In this document: one piece after another, positions 7,403 to 18,975 of the stretch | How positions within the stretch are numbered: the first letter of the stretch is position 1 | How the letters are laid out: each line of letters begins with the position of its first letter | Source: Phormidium sp. FACHB-1136 | GTDB taxonomy: Bacteria > Cyanobacteriota > Cyanobacteriia > Phormidesmidales > Phormidesmidaceae | Direction of reading: 5' to 3' | Assembly (NCBI RefSeq): GCF_014697375.1 | Contig: NZ_JACJRS010000052.1 | Coordinates: 1 to 36,577 of the forward strand | DNA: 36,577 bases | The notes under the pieces: generated by a model | What the model was told of the DNA's origin: nothing | What the model saw: only the letters and a program-made list of their open reading frames with translations | Database searches by the model: none | Position numbers and translations under genes: made by a program

Positions 7403-9688
7403 ATGGCGATGGTCAACCAACCACAATCGGTTCCCTACCCAGAGGGGCCGCGACTCGAACCGGAGAAAACTCCAGTTAGCCCCGATCCGCCCCCGCCGCC
7501 GCCCTTTACCATGGCGGCGATGGGGGCGGACGTTCATTTCGCCATGCCCGAAGTCATTCAACATCTTCCTAGGCATACGGCAAATCCGCCTCGCCCCAGT
7601 CGCGCCCATGGGATTCCTTGGCGTTGGTTGTTGCTGTCGTTTTTGAGCTGTGTGGCCACGAGCGCCGCCGCCGTGGGAGCGTTTTTGTGGTTGGTCAACC
7701 TGCCCCCCAGCACCAACTGCGAGGATCCCACCCAGATCACCACCGACCGATCCGCCCTCTCCTGTGCCCAGACGGCGGCGGATGATGGCGATCTGGAGGC
7801 CGTGCTGGCGGGGCTTACCCTGGTACAGGGCTGGGGGGCCGAACACTGGCTCTCCCACGAAACGCAGCCCTTGGTTGAGGAGTGGTCGGCGGTAGTCGTG
7901 GCCGCAGCAGAGCAGGAACTGCGCCAGGGTCGCCGTGAGGAGGCCGAAGCCCTGATTGGCTACATTCCCCCGGAGAGTTCTTGGCACGTCGCCGGACAGG
8001 ACTTGCTGGCGGGGTGGAACGAAGAGTGGGAGGAGGGATCGGCCCTGGTGACGACGGCCCAAGCGGCCATGGCCAATCAGGACTGGCGGACGGCCTCGGC
8101 CCAGATATTGGCCCTAGGAGAACTGACCCATCCCCACTGGCGGGAGGAGCAGGTGTTGGCCCTTTCACGGCAAATGCAGGCGGAACAGCAGGCCCATGCC
8201 CAAATCCGCAGGGCGGTGGCCCTGGCCTCTGCCGGAGGCGCGGAACCGCTCATGGCGGCTATGGATCTGCTGCTGCCGTTGACCTCGGATCTGTTGGCCT
8301 ACACCACGGCCCAAACCTACCTTGACCGCTGGAGCGATTTACTCTTGGCGGAGGGGCTTCAGCGCTGGTACAACGGTGATCTGGCGCAGGCCATCCAAAT
8401 TACCGAGACGGTGGCCCGTCATCCCAGCCGCGCCAAGGTGGCCCAGGAGTTGATGTGGCTCAGCCAAGCCCGCCAACTGGCCCGCCAAAGTCTGGGCGAC
8501 TGGAAGGTTAACCCTGGCCAGATGGCGACGATCTACAAGGCCATGCTGCTGGCGAATTGGATTTCCACGGATAGCCCCTACCATCCCCAGGCCCAGTCTA
8601 GTGTGGATACCTGGCGCACTCATCTAGAGGGCATGGGCACTCTCCAACTGGCCCAAATCGCCGGGAGCGTTCACCAGGTCAACACCCTCAAATTGGCGAT
8701 CCGACAGGCAGAACTCATTCCCCCCGATCACCCCCGCCGCGCCCAGGCCCAAACCCTGCTGGCCCACTGGCGTCAGGCCCTCGAACGGCTAGAGGACGCC
8801 CCCTACCTCAGTCAGGCCCATCAGTGGGCCAAAACCAATACCCCGGCAGCCCTGCGTCAGGCCATTGCCAGCGCTAGCCGCATCACCGCCCACCGTGCCC
8901 TGCGAGGGGAGGCCCAAAGTTGGATCTATGTTTGGGCACACCGTCTACAAATTCTGGAGGATCGGCCTGTCCTTGATCGGGCCTATAGCCTAGCCGAAAA
9001 GGGGCAGTTGTCCCAGGCGATGGCTGAAGCCTCGCTGGTGCGGTCCGGACGCGCCCTCTACAACGAAGCACAAACCGCCATGGGCCAGTGGCAACGTACC
9101 ATTGCCGCTCAAGAGCAGGCTCTCTACGCGCCCCCGCAACGGTTGCCAGATCCCCTGTCCAGGGATCCGCAGCCCTCGGTCAAGCCCTCCCGCCCCACGC
9201 CCTCCGTCGCCCCACCGGCCTCGGCACGGCGTCCCAGTGTCTCACCCACGCCATCGACGGCCCCAGCCCGCCCCTCGGATCCAGTGGGCCCAGTCGTTCC
9301 GGCCCAGTCCCCCGCGCCCAATCCCTACCAGGACCAAGACGGATCGTTACCCGACCGCATTGAAACCGTCCCCGGCCATGACCTACCCTTGCCCAGCCGA
9401 TCCGTTGATCTGCCGCCTCGGCCCTTAACCCCTCCGATGACGCCGCCCCGGATCCCCACGGCCCCGCCCGTCATCACCGGGCCACCGCCCACGGCAACTC
9501 CCCAACCCATGTCGCCATCGCCCATTCAGGTGTTGCCCCCCACTCAGCCCTCCATGCCCACTGCCCCTGACTCCACCTCCCAGGGATCCACCGTGCCGCC
9601 CTTGTCCCGTAGCGCGACCGCCAATTCCCCGATCTCCACCCACAATACAGACGTTCTATATACAGGTGCCCTCTATGCGGGTTTCTAG
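7403..9688 (+). CDS. Single-pass membrane protein with helical repeats and Pro-rich tail, function unknown
   Basis: About 761 residues. Layout: a cytoplasmic-looking N-terminus with a poly-Pro patch (about 28-35); one membrane helix at about 73-98 (WRWLLLSFLSCVATS...); an Ala/Trp/Gln-rich all-helical region up to about 590 in which units resembling AxxLLxxWxxxL...AxxLAxxG recur; then about 170 residues rich in Pro, Ser and Thr. The helical part resembles TPR-like or other alpha-solenoid repeats but no named family was recognised; similar cyanobacterial proteins are often labelled 'chromosome segregation ATPase', yet no Walker motif is visible. Start chosen at ATG 7403 because AGGAG lies six bases before it; the frame is also open from GTG 7382. 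It is co-directional with the PBP2 gene 144 bases downstream, suggesting, weakly, an envelope role. Confidence 0.75.
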   Translation: MAMVNQPQSVPYPEGPRLEPEKTPVSPDPPPPPPFTMAAMGADVHFAMPEVIQHLPRHTANPPRPSRAHGIPWRWLLLSFLSCVATSAAAVGAFLWLVNLPPSTNCEDPTQITTDRSALSCAQTAADDGDLEAVLAGLTLVQGWGAEHWLSHETQPLVEEWSAVVVAAAEQELRQGRREEAEALIGYIPPESSWHVAGQDLLAGWNEEWEEGSALVTTAQAAMANQDWRTASAQILALGELTHPHWREEQVLALSRQMQAEQQAHAQIRRAVALASAGGAEPLMAAMDLLLPLTSDLLAYTTAQTYLDRWSDLLLAEGLQRWYNGDLAQAIQITETVARHPSRAKVAQELMWLSQARQLARQSLGDWKVNPGQMATIYKAMLLANWISTDSPYHPQAQSSVDTWRTHLEGMGTLQLAQIAGSVHQVNTLKLAIRQAELIPPDHPRRAQAQTLLAHWRQALERLEDAPYLSQAHQWAKTNTPAALRQAIASASRITAHRALRGEAQSWIYVWAHRLQILEDRPVLDRAYSLAEKGQLSQAMAEASLVRSGRALYNEAQTAMGQWQRTIAAQEQALYAPPQRLPDPLSRDPQPSVKPSRPTPSVAPPASARRPSVSPTPSTAPARPSDPVGPVVPAQSPAPNPYQDQDGSLPDRIETVPGHDLPLPSRSVDLPPRPLTPPMTPPRIPTAPPVITGPPPTATPQPMSPSPIQVLPPTQPSMPTAPDSTSQGSTVPPLSRSATANSPISTHNTDVLYTGALYAGF

Positions 9689-9832
9689 CGGTGGGATCGG
9701 GCCGTAGCGCTGTCGGGGCTCAGTCCCCTGGGCCTTGCTGGGGCCGAACCGGGTAGCCCATGGCTGGGTGCTATCATGACTTTCTGTAAACATAGTCCGT
9801 TGCCCCTGTCAGGCAAGCGTGGTGGGTATTCC

Positions 9833-11641
9833 ATGGCTCTTATTCAACAGTTGCCCTCAAAGCTGCCCACCAAGGTGGGTTCCCTCCATGGTGGGCGCAC
9901 CGTGGGGCGTAACTTCCAGGCGGTATTTCTACTCTTACTGTTTGTGTCCATTCTGGGAGCCTTTGGTCTGCGGTTGTTTCAGCTTCAGGTGGTGGATGGT
10001 GAACGCAACCGACAACGGGCCGACAGCAACCGGGTACGCCTGGTGCCCAAGCGTCCGGCTCGGGGAACGATTACCGACCGCAACGGCAAAATTCTGGCGG
10101 GCAGTCGGCTCTCCCATACGGTGTCCATTTGGCCCATTGCCCTACCCAAGGAAGAATGGCCAGCAGTGATTGATCGCCTTGCCACGGTGCTGAAGATGCC
10201 CGCAGAGGACATTCAGCGGCGGGTAGAGCAGGCGGGCTATTCCTCCCTAGAGTCGATCACCGTGGCCCAGGGGATTAGCACCGCCCAGGCCACGGCTCTC
10301 TCGGAATACATCAGCGAACTGCCGGGGGTGCGACTGGAAGCCGAGGCCGTCCGCAACTACCCCAACGGCGACCTCGCCGCCCATGTGCTGGGCTACACCG
10401 GAGAACTCACCGACGAGCAACTGGCCAATCGGCGGGAAGATGGCTATCGCATGGGAGACGTGGTGGGGCAATCGGGGGCGGAATCGGCCTTTGAGTCTAC
10501 CCTGCGGGGAACCTGGGGCGGACAACAGGTGGAGGTAGACAGCGCCGGACGGATTATCCAAATCTTGGGCGACAAGCCCTCGGTGTCGGGGCGCGATGTG
10601 CAGTTGACCCTTGATAGCGAACTGCAACGGGCCGCCGAAGCCGCTCTAGGCACCCGTCGCGGTGCAATTGTGGCGATGGATGCCAACAATGGCGCAATCC
10701 TGGCCATGGCCAGTTGGCCCACCTACGATCCCAACATTTTCACAGGCCCCATTAGCCAAGCCCAGTGGGCGCAGCTTCAGGGATCCAACCATCCCTTTTT
10801 GAACCGGGCACTGCGGGCCTTTCCCCCGGCCAGCACCTTCAAAATTGTCACCACGGCGGCAGCTATCGACCTGGGGGGATGGGATCCCAACACCGTCCTG
10901 CCCACCTATCCTTACCTCCAAGTGGGTGGGGTGCGCTTTGGGGAATGGAACCACGCCGGATTTGGGCCGTTGGGGTTCACAGGGGCGATGGCCTGGAGTA
11001 GCGACACCTTTTTCTACCAAACCGCCCGTCGCATGGGTGGCCCGCCGCTGATTGAGATGACCCGGCGCTTCGGCTTTGGCCGCAAAACTGGAATTGAACT
11101 GGGGGTGGAGGAAAGCGCAGGGCTGGTCCCCGATGATGATTGGAAGCAGGAAGCCCTGGGCACCTCCTGGGTGATCGGCGACGCCATTAATATGTCCATT
11201 GGCCAGGGATACCTGACCGCTACCCCGCTCCAGGTGGCCATGATGTTTGCGGTTCCCGCCAACGGAGGCTACCTCGTGCAGCCCCACATCCTAAAAGACA
11301 ACGAGGAATCCCGCAGTTGGCGCGAATCCGTCAACCTCAGTGATGTTACTCTCGACATTTTGCATCGAGGGCTGCGTCAGGTGATTACCGGGGGGACGGC
11401 CAAGGCCCTGAACGTGTCCCATATTCCCCCCTTTGCGGGCAAAACGGGCACCGCCGAAGCCGATCCAGGGTTATCCCACGCTTGGTTCGGAGCCTACGCT
11501 CCCTTCGAGAACCCGGAAGTGGTGGTGGTGGCCTTTGCGGAACATTCCGGCGGCGGCGGCGGCAAGGTGGCAGCTCCCATGGTGCTCCAGGTACTCGAAG
11601 CCTACTTTGGTCACCAACGGGAGGAATCCGATCAGCCCTAG
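9833..11641 (+). CDS. mrdA: Penicillin-binding protein 2 (peptidoglycan D,D-transpeptidase)
   Basis: 602 residues, class B high-molecular-weight PBP that cross-links peptidoglycan during elongation, anchored in the inner membrane. One membrane helix at about 29-48, a dimerisation/pedestal region (RPARGTITDRNGKILA), then the transpeptidase domain: SxxK as PASTFK (Ser334, Lys337), SxD as SSD (389-391), and KTGT (Lys537). The SxD rather than SxN second motif and overall order fit PBP2/MrdA. ATG 9833 (MALIQQLPSK) is preferred over ATG 9776, which adds 19 non-conserved residues; neither has a strong ribosome site. No rodA or mreBCD is adjacent in the window; FtsI/PBP3 is the less likely alternative. 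Confidence 0.92.
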   Translation: MALIQQLPSKLPTKVGSLHGGRTVGRNFQAVFLLLLFVSILGAFGLRLFQLQVVDGERNRQRADSNRVRLVPKRPARGTITDRNGKILAGSRLSHTVSIWPIALPKEEWPAVIDRLATVLKMPAEDIQRRVEQAGYSSLESITVAQGISTAQATALSEYISELPGVRLEAEAVRNYPNGDLAAHVLGYTGELTDEQLANRREDGYRMGDVVGQSGAESAFESTLRGTWGGQQVEVDSAGRIIQILGDKPSVSGRDVQLTLDSELQRAAEAALGTRRGAIVAMDANNGAILAMASWPTYDPNIFTGPISQAQWAQLQGSNHPFLNRALRAFPPASTFKIVTTAAAIDLGGWDPNTVLPTYPYLQVGGVRFGEWNHAGFGPLGFTGAMAWSSDTFFYQTARRMGGPPLIEMTRRFGFGRKTGIELGVEESAGLVPDDDWKQEALGTSWVIGDAINMSIGQGYLTATPLQVAMMFAVPANGGYLVQPHILKDNEESRSWRESVNLSDVTLDILHRGLRQVITGGTAKALNVSHIPPFAGKTGTAEADPGLSHAWFGAYAPFENPEVVVVAFAEHSGGGGGKVAAPMVLQVLEAYFGHQREESDQP

Positions 11642-11756
11642 GGACAGAACCCCGGCTTCTCGGCTAGCGGGTCAGCCCTGGTTGACGGACGAAACGTGTC
11701 AGAACCTCAATCCGTCCAAGGGTCAGGAGACCTGCCCCCTGCCTTATCCCAATCCG

Positions 11757-11779
11757 GTAGGGGCGCGAAAACCGCGCCC
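11757..11779. repeat. Third copy of the palindromic repeat (GCG-arm variant)
   Basis: Starts GTAGGGGC; arms GGGCGCG (11761-11767) and CGCGCCC (11773-11779) around AAAAC. It keeps the 23-nt length and flanks of the copies at 1642 and 3306 but has a different, compensated stem and loop, which points to selection on the palindrome rather than on the sequence. Confidence 0.65.
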
Positions 11780-11812
11780 AACAACGATTAACAGCAACCG
11801 AGCTTCTCAGCA

Positions 11813-11837
11813 AATCCCTCCCCTGTGCTGAGGGATT
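11813..11837 (+). terminator. Stem-loop between mrdA and secA
   Basis: AATCCCTC (11813-11820) pairs with GAGGGATT (11830-11837) across a 9-nt loop. It could end mrdA transcription, but no T run follows, so factor-dependent termination or another role is possible. Confidence 0.4.
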
Positions 11838-11989
11838 AACCAGGTGCCCATGGCCCAGGTGTTAGGATAATAAAGCCCTTTTAGCCGCTGTTTGGCTGGG
11901 GGCGAGTGTGGAGATTGCCCCTTGTTGGGCGGTTTGTCCTACGATTTACTAAGAAATCATATCCCCTACCCTATCCGGCTGTTGTATTC

Positions 11990-14905
<2,916 letters not shown>

Positions 14906-15561
14906 GGAAGGCCCTGGCTGCTCTGGAGCAACCGATTCAACTCTATGCTGCTGCCGCTGTACTTGAAACGGGCTAGCAGCGTGGAGGAACTGCTGCCGTG
15001 GCTGTATCTCAAAGGGGTGTCAACGGGCGACTTTAGCGAAGCCCTGAGTGCGCTGTTCGGGCCTGAGGCCAAAGGGGTCTCTCCCGCCACGATTAGTCGG
15101 TTGAAGGCGAAGTGGAGCAAGATGGGCAGCAGCGGTCATGACGACAGCAGCGCTACGTCTATATTTGGGCCGATGGCATCGACTTCAATATTCGTGCTGA
15201 TGAACGACAGTGCATTCTGGTTATCAGCGGCGTCGGAGACGGGGCCTTAGGTTTTTGGAAAGCCCTGCCTCAAGTGTTTCCAGCCACGAAGACCCAACGC
15301 GGCTGGGTGCATAAGACCGCTAACGTGCTCAACAAGCTACCGAAGCGCCAGCAACCGGAGGCCAAACGAGCGATTTGGGAGATTTATCGAGCTGAGTCCA
15401 AAACAGAGGCCCACAAGGCCTTAGACCGCTTTAGCAAGACCTACCAGGCGAAGTATCCAGAAACCGTCACCGATCTGCTCAAAGACCGAGATTTCCTGCT
15501 GACCTTCTTCGGTTTCCCCGCTGAGCATTGGGCGCATATTCGCACCACCCAACCGAGTTAA
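14906..15561 (+). pseudogene. Decayed IS256-family transposase
   Basis: The first frame (to about 15130) reads MLLPLYLKRASSVEELLPWL then STGDFSEAL and PATISRLKAKW, the N-terminal half of a mutator-type (IS256) transposase. The reading continues in another frame from 15142 (RYVYIWADGID, first catalytic Asp), then jumps within a few codons from CILVISGV to GDGALGFWKA (second Asp), losing roughly 45 residues, and proceeds through RGWVHKTANVLNKLPK to EHWAHIRTTQPS and stop. The normal continuation with the catalytic Glu (about NPIESTF) is absent. So it is truncated at the 5' end, frameshifted, internally deleted and truncated at the 3' end. The homologous frame abuts the secA stop codon directly. 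No terminal repeats are visible. Confidence 0.85.
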
Positions 15562-15694
15562 CCCAACAGCAGGACGCCGCCTAATCTCCTGCCATACACC
15601 AGATTTGACTATATCTCCTCATGAAACCCCAACGCCCCTAAGTCCAGTATCAGCCCTGAGCCAGATACGCGAGGATAGCGACCTTGGTAGGCTC

Positions 15695-17029
15695 ATGCTG
15701 TGCGTTTTGGTACCTGGACTTATGGTATTTTTGGCAACCTCCCTCCCCCTGCATCAGCAAACCTTTTCGTTAGATCATCGGGCTTGGGTTGAGATCCTAG
15801 CGACCACACCCAACCTGTTGGTCATTCAGGACTTAGATGGAGTCTGCATGGATCTGGTTGCCAATCCGCTGGATCGGCGAATTGATCTGGACTATGTGCA
15901 GGCCACCCAAGCGTTCGAGGGACATTTTTATGTCCTCACCAATGGCGAACATACGGGCACTAGGGGCGTCAATCCCATTGTGGAACGGGCCTGGGGCGGA
16001 CGAGAGGCCGTGGTGAGCAACGAGGGCTATTTGCCGGGTCTGGCGGCGGGAGGTGTGCAGTGGCAAAGTCGATCAGGTCAGGTCAGCCACCCAGGAGTGA
16101 GTAGGGCAGAACTGGAGTTTTTGGCGGCAGTGCCGGAACAGATGCGCCAGCGCCTCACAGATTTTTGGCGGCAACGACCGGGACTTTTACCAGAAACGGC
16201 GGTGAGTCAAGGGATTGCGGCGGCGGTGCTGGATAATTTGGCCTCACCCACCGTCAACCTCAACACCCTCCAGGCCCAACTTCAGGCAGCAGGGGATCAC
16301 GATGGATCCATCTACGCTGACCTGCAACGAGCCATGGCCGATCTGATGGCGGATTTACTGAATCAAGCGGCCACCCAAGGGCTAGGGGATTCGTTCTTTG
16401 TGCACTATGCCCCCAACCACGGACGGCGGGCCGATGGTCAAGAGGAGTTGTGGCTGGGTGAAGGGGCAGAATCGGGCACCACGGATTTTCAGTTCATGGT
16501 GCGGGGAGCGATTAAGGAAGCGGGGGTACTGGCGCTACTCAATCGCTACTATGCCGACAAAACGGGGGAGTTTCCCCTAGGAGAAGGTTTCAACGTGCGT
16601 CAGGCTCCCCAGCATCTGCTGGAACTGCTGGCCCTGGCCGAAGCCCATTTCGACCCTCTGCTAATGCCGACCCTGGTGGGCGTGGGAGATACTGTGACTA
16701 GCCGATGGATCATGGAGAAAGAGGGGCAACCCACGGTGCAGCGGGGGGGCAGTGATCGCCTCTTTTTGCAATTGATACAAGACCTGGGAGACCGTTTTAA
16801 CCGGGGCAACCTTGTCACCTATGTGGACAGCAGCGGGGGCCAGGTGAAAAATCGCAAAGCCCTGAAATTAGGACATCACAATGGCCGAATCGTCGTCACT
16901 GAAGGCCCCGCCGATCCCCGCGATACCGCCGATCCCCTGCGGCTGAATGTGGTGTTTCCGGGAGGGCATCGGCAATACTGCGCCGCCTTCCAAACCGCTG
17001 CCCAGCATCGCCGCCCTATCAACGGTTGA
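15695..17029 (+). CDS. stpA: Glucosylglycerol-phosphate phosphatase
   Basis: 444 residues from this start. It dephosphorylates glucosylglycerol-3-phosphate, the last step in making the compatible solute glucosylglycerol used by moderately halotolerant cyanobacteria. The frame is collinear with cyanobacterial StpA: HQQTFSLDH near the N-terminus, VIQDLDGVCMDLV (HAD-like DxD), HFYVLTNGEHTGTRGV, PGLAAGGVQW, GDSFFVHYAPNHG, GTTDFQFMVRG, GVGDTVTSR and VVFPGGHRQY. The start is uncertain: known proteins begin close to LPLHQQTF, so ATG 15722 is as likely as 15695, and TTG 15605 would add about 30 unconserved residues. The partner synthase ggpS is not in the window. The stop TGA lies inside the perfect palindrome GGTTGATCAACC (17024-17035). 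Confidence 0.9.
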   Translation: MLCVLVPGLMVFLATSLPLHQQTFSLDHRAWVEILATTPNLLVIQDLDGVCMDLVANPLDRRIDLDYVQATQAFEGHFYVLTNGEHTGTRGVNPIVERAWGGREAVVSNEGYLPGLAAGGVQWQSRSGQVSHPGVSRAELEFLAAVPEQMRQRLTDFWRQRPGLLPETAVSQGIAAAVLDNLASPTVNLNTLQAQLQAAGDHDGSIYADLQRAMADLMADLLNQAATQGLGDSFFVHYAPNHGRRADGQEELWLGEGAESGTTDFQFMVRGAIKEAGVLALLNRYYADKTGEFPLGEGFNVRQAPQHLLELLALAEAHFDPLLMPTLVGVGDTVTSRWIMEKEGQPTVQRGGSDRLFLQLIQDLGDRFNRGNLVTYVDSSGGQVKNRKALKLGHHNGRIVVTEGPADPRDTADPLRLNVVFPGGHRQYCAAFQTAAQHRRPING

Positions 17030-17172
17030 TCAACCAAGGTTGATCTAACGGTTACCCAGGTTCAGCAGATCGCACACTCACAGTAGAGCAGCCATCTGGG
17101 CGGTTTCTTTGGCAGGCAGGACCCGCCCTACCGTGGCCTTTTCGATCTACTAAGGTTGAAATCCTGATTGAT

Positions 17173-17874
17173 CTACCAGTTGTGTGGCTGAAATTGCCTA
17201 TCGTTGAGAATCGCCATGGTTTCTCCCGACTGCACTAGCACAAACAGCCCTTGGCGATAGGCATAGCGGTCGGCCCCTGCATCAATGCCAATACCCGCCA
17301 CCGCTCCATAGAGTTGGCGCTGTTCGTATTCCGGAAAAAACTCACGAAAGTGGCTTAATTTCTCCCCAAAGTCCTTCACATCATCCACGCTCAGGGTGCT
17401 TTTTACCTCCACCGCCAACACATGATTCTGGTTTAACACCAGCACGTCAATCTCCATGGAGTCGCCGTTCTGGCGCTGCCTTACCCGCTGGCTCACCCGA
17501 TGGACGGGAATGCCCCACTCCAGGAAAATCGTTTCGCAAGCCGGAGCTACCAGATTTTCCACGAATAACCCCCACTTGCCGCCCAGACTGCCAATTTGCT
17601 GGCTCAATTGGCGGTTAATACGTCGATTTTCCGCTGCTGTCTCCTGAATTTTGCGATCCGTTTCCTGGGACTGCTCCCGCATCAACCGCTCGGTTGCTTG
17701 AAAGCGGCGTTCGGCTGCTTGAGAGCGGCGTTCGGCTTCCTGGGATTGCTCCCGGAGGAACTGTCTCATTTCCTGGAACTGGTGATCGGTTTCCTGAAAA
17801 CGGCGTTCGGTTTCCTGCTGGGCGGTGGCGAGTTCGCCTAACAAACGCCACACATCATCTGCGGTTGTGGCCAT
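17173..17874 (-). CDS. Coiled-coil PD-(D/E)XK nuclease-like protein (DUF3782 type)
   Basis: 233 residues. Residues about 15-95 form a long Gln/Glu/Arg coiled coil made of near-repeated units (QETERRFQ, AERRSQ, QETDRKIQ). The C-terminal half carries a nuclease-like core with EIDVLVL (Glu141, Asp143) and LAVEVKSTL (Glu156, Lys158), the D...ExK arrangement of PD-(D/E)XK enzymes. Proteins of this kind are common in multiple copies in cyanobacterial genomes; their role is unproven, and DNA cleavage is inference from the fold. Start ATG at 17874. It is divergent from the ROK kinase (184 bases between starts). The coiled-coil DNA repeats make indels likely. Confidence 0.8.
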   Translation of the reverse strand: MATTADDVWRLLGELATAQQETERRFQETDHQFQEMRQFLREQSQEAERRSQAAERRFQATERLMREQSQETDRKIQETAAENRRINRQLSQQIGSLGGKWGLFVENLVAPACETIFLEWGIPVHRVSQRVRQRQNGDSMEIDVLVLNQNHVLAVEVKSTLSVDDVKDFGEKLSHFREFFPEYEQRQLYGAVAGIGIDAGADRYAYRQGLFVLVQSGETMAILNDRQFQPHNW

Positions 17875-18057
17875 GGCTGTGCGTCCAAGAGTAGATCACT
17901 CTATTTTAATTCGGCTGATTACATCGGATGGGCCTCGGCTTGCCGTTCAGCCAATCGAGTCATGGTAATGGGCCAGGATTTTTCTGTGGGAGGCCAGTAT
18001 AGTGGACTATCAGCACGTAAACCGTTCAACGTATTGGCAACGTAGGAGACCCCAACC

Positions 18058-18975
18058 ATGGGCGCAGCGGCAGAGCAGGTGATCGGTATTGACTTGGGCG
18101 GATCGGCCATCAAGTTAGGACGCTTTACCCCTAGGGGCGATTGCGTTGCTGATTTGACGGTGCCCACTCCCCAGCCCTCTACCCCCGCCGCCGTGGTCAG
18201 TGCCATCGCCATGGCCATCGACCAACTGGATCCCCACCGAGAAGCGGGAGCCATTGGCCTGGGCACCCCCGGCCCTGCCGATGCAGCGGGACGAATTGCC
18301 CGTGTGGCCATCAATCTTGCGGGCTGGCGCGATGTGCCTATTGCCGACTGGCTGGAGGACAAGACCGGACGGCCCACCCTCTTGGCCAACGATGCCAACT
18401 GTGCCGGACTGGGGGAAGCTTGGCTGGGGGCGGGTCGCAACTTTCAAGACTTGATTTTGCTCACCCTGGGGACAGGCGTGGGGGGATCGGTGGTGCTGAA
18501 TGGGGAACTGTTTGTGGGGCGTCAGGGCACTGCGGCTGAGTTGGGGCTGATCACCCTCAACCCCGATGGGCCACCCTGCAACAGCGGTAACCGAGGTTCC
18601 CTAGAGCAATACTGTTCCGTCCAAGCGATCCAGCGCCAAACCGGGCGATCCCCCGCCGAACTCTACCAACAAGCCCAGGCCGGGGATGTGGAGGCAATTA
18701 CCTTCTGGCAAACCTACGGGCGCTGGCTAGGGGCGGGGTTGGCCAGCCTGGTCTACGTCCTCACCCCGGAGGCGATCATTCTGGGGGGTGGGGTGAGTGC
18801 CGCCGCCGATCTCTTTTTGCCCACCGTTCTGCAAGAACTGGAGGAACGGGTGCTGCCCAGTTCCCGCGAAGGCCTTCAGGTGATCATCGCCGAACTGGGT
18901 AACCGAGCCGGAATGGTAGGGGCGGCGCGGCTGGCCCTGCCCCTGGTGCATCCCCAGAATCCAACCCGGCTCTAG
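18058..18975 (+). CDS. ROK-family sugar kinase (glucokinase-like)
   Basis: 305 residues. Predicted to phosphorylate glucose or a related sugar with ATP in the cytosol. IGIDLGGSAIKLG at the N-terminus is the phosphate-1 loop; LLANDANCAGLGEAWLGAG holds the catalytic Asp112; LTLGTGVGGSVVLNG binds phosphate. The ROK zinc signature is degenerate: the usual ELGH is ELGL, and CxCGxxGC is CNSGNRGS, so the His and two Cys are lost. I recall the same form in related cyanobacterial glucokinases, so it is probably a lineage trait and not a dead enzyme. Good ribosome site TAGGAGA eight bases before ATG; TATAGT at 17998-18003 is a possible -10 box. Its stop overlaps that of the opposing flavodiiron gene within CTAG. 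Confidence 0.87.
   Translation: MGAAAEQVIGIDLGGSAIKLGRFTPRGDCVADLTVPTPQPSTPAAVVSAIAMAIDQLDPHREAGAIGLGTPGPADAAGRIARVAINLAGWRDVPIADWLEDKTGRPTLLANDANCAGLGEAWLGAGRNFQDLILLTLGTGVGGSVVLNGELFVGRQGTAAELGLITLNPDGPPCNSGNRGSLEQYCSVQAIQRQTGRSPAELYQQAQAGDVEAITFWQTYGRWLGAGLASLVYVLTPEAIILGGGVSAAADLFLPTVLQELEERVLPSSREGLQVIIAELGNRAGMVGAARLALPLVHPQNPTRL

Larger units (their letters stand above)
11642..11989. other. Gap between mrdA and secA
   Basis: 348 bases without a supported gene. It holds a third copy of the 23-nt palindromic repeat (11757-11779) and a stem-loop (11813-11837). The bases GATAAT at 11866-11871 could be a -10 box for secA, but no -35 match was seen. The frame of secA is open upstream to 11906, yet those 28 codons are not conserved. 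Confidence 0.6.

Noticed and set aside
11906-11989. Upstream extension of secA ([10 protein letters not shown]...)
   Set aside because: Family members start at MLKNLLG; the extra 28 codons are not conserved and have no ribosome site.
17024-17035. Perfect 12-bp palindrome GGTTGATCAACC over the stpA stop
   Set aside because: No loop and no T run, so it is a poor terminator; could be chance or a binding site, but nothing else supports it.
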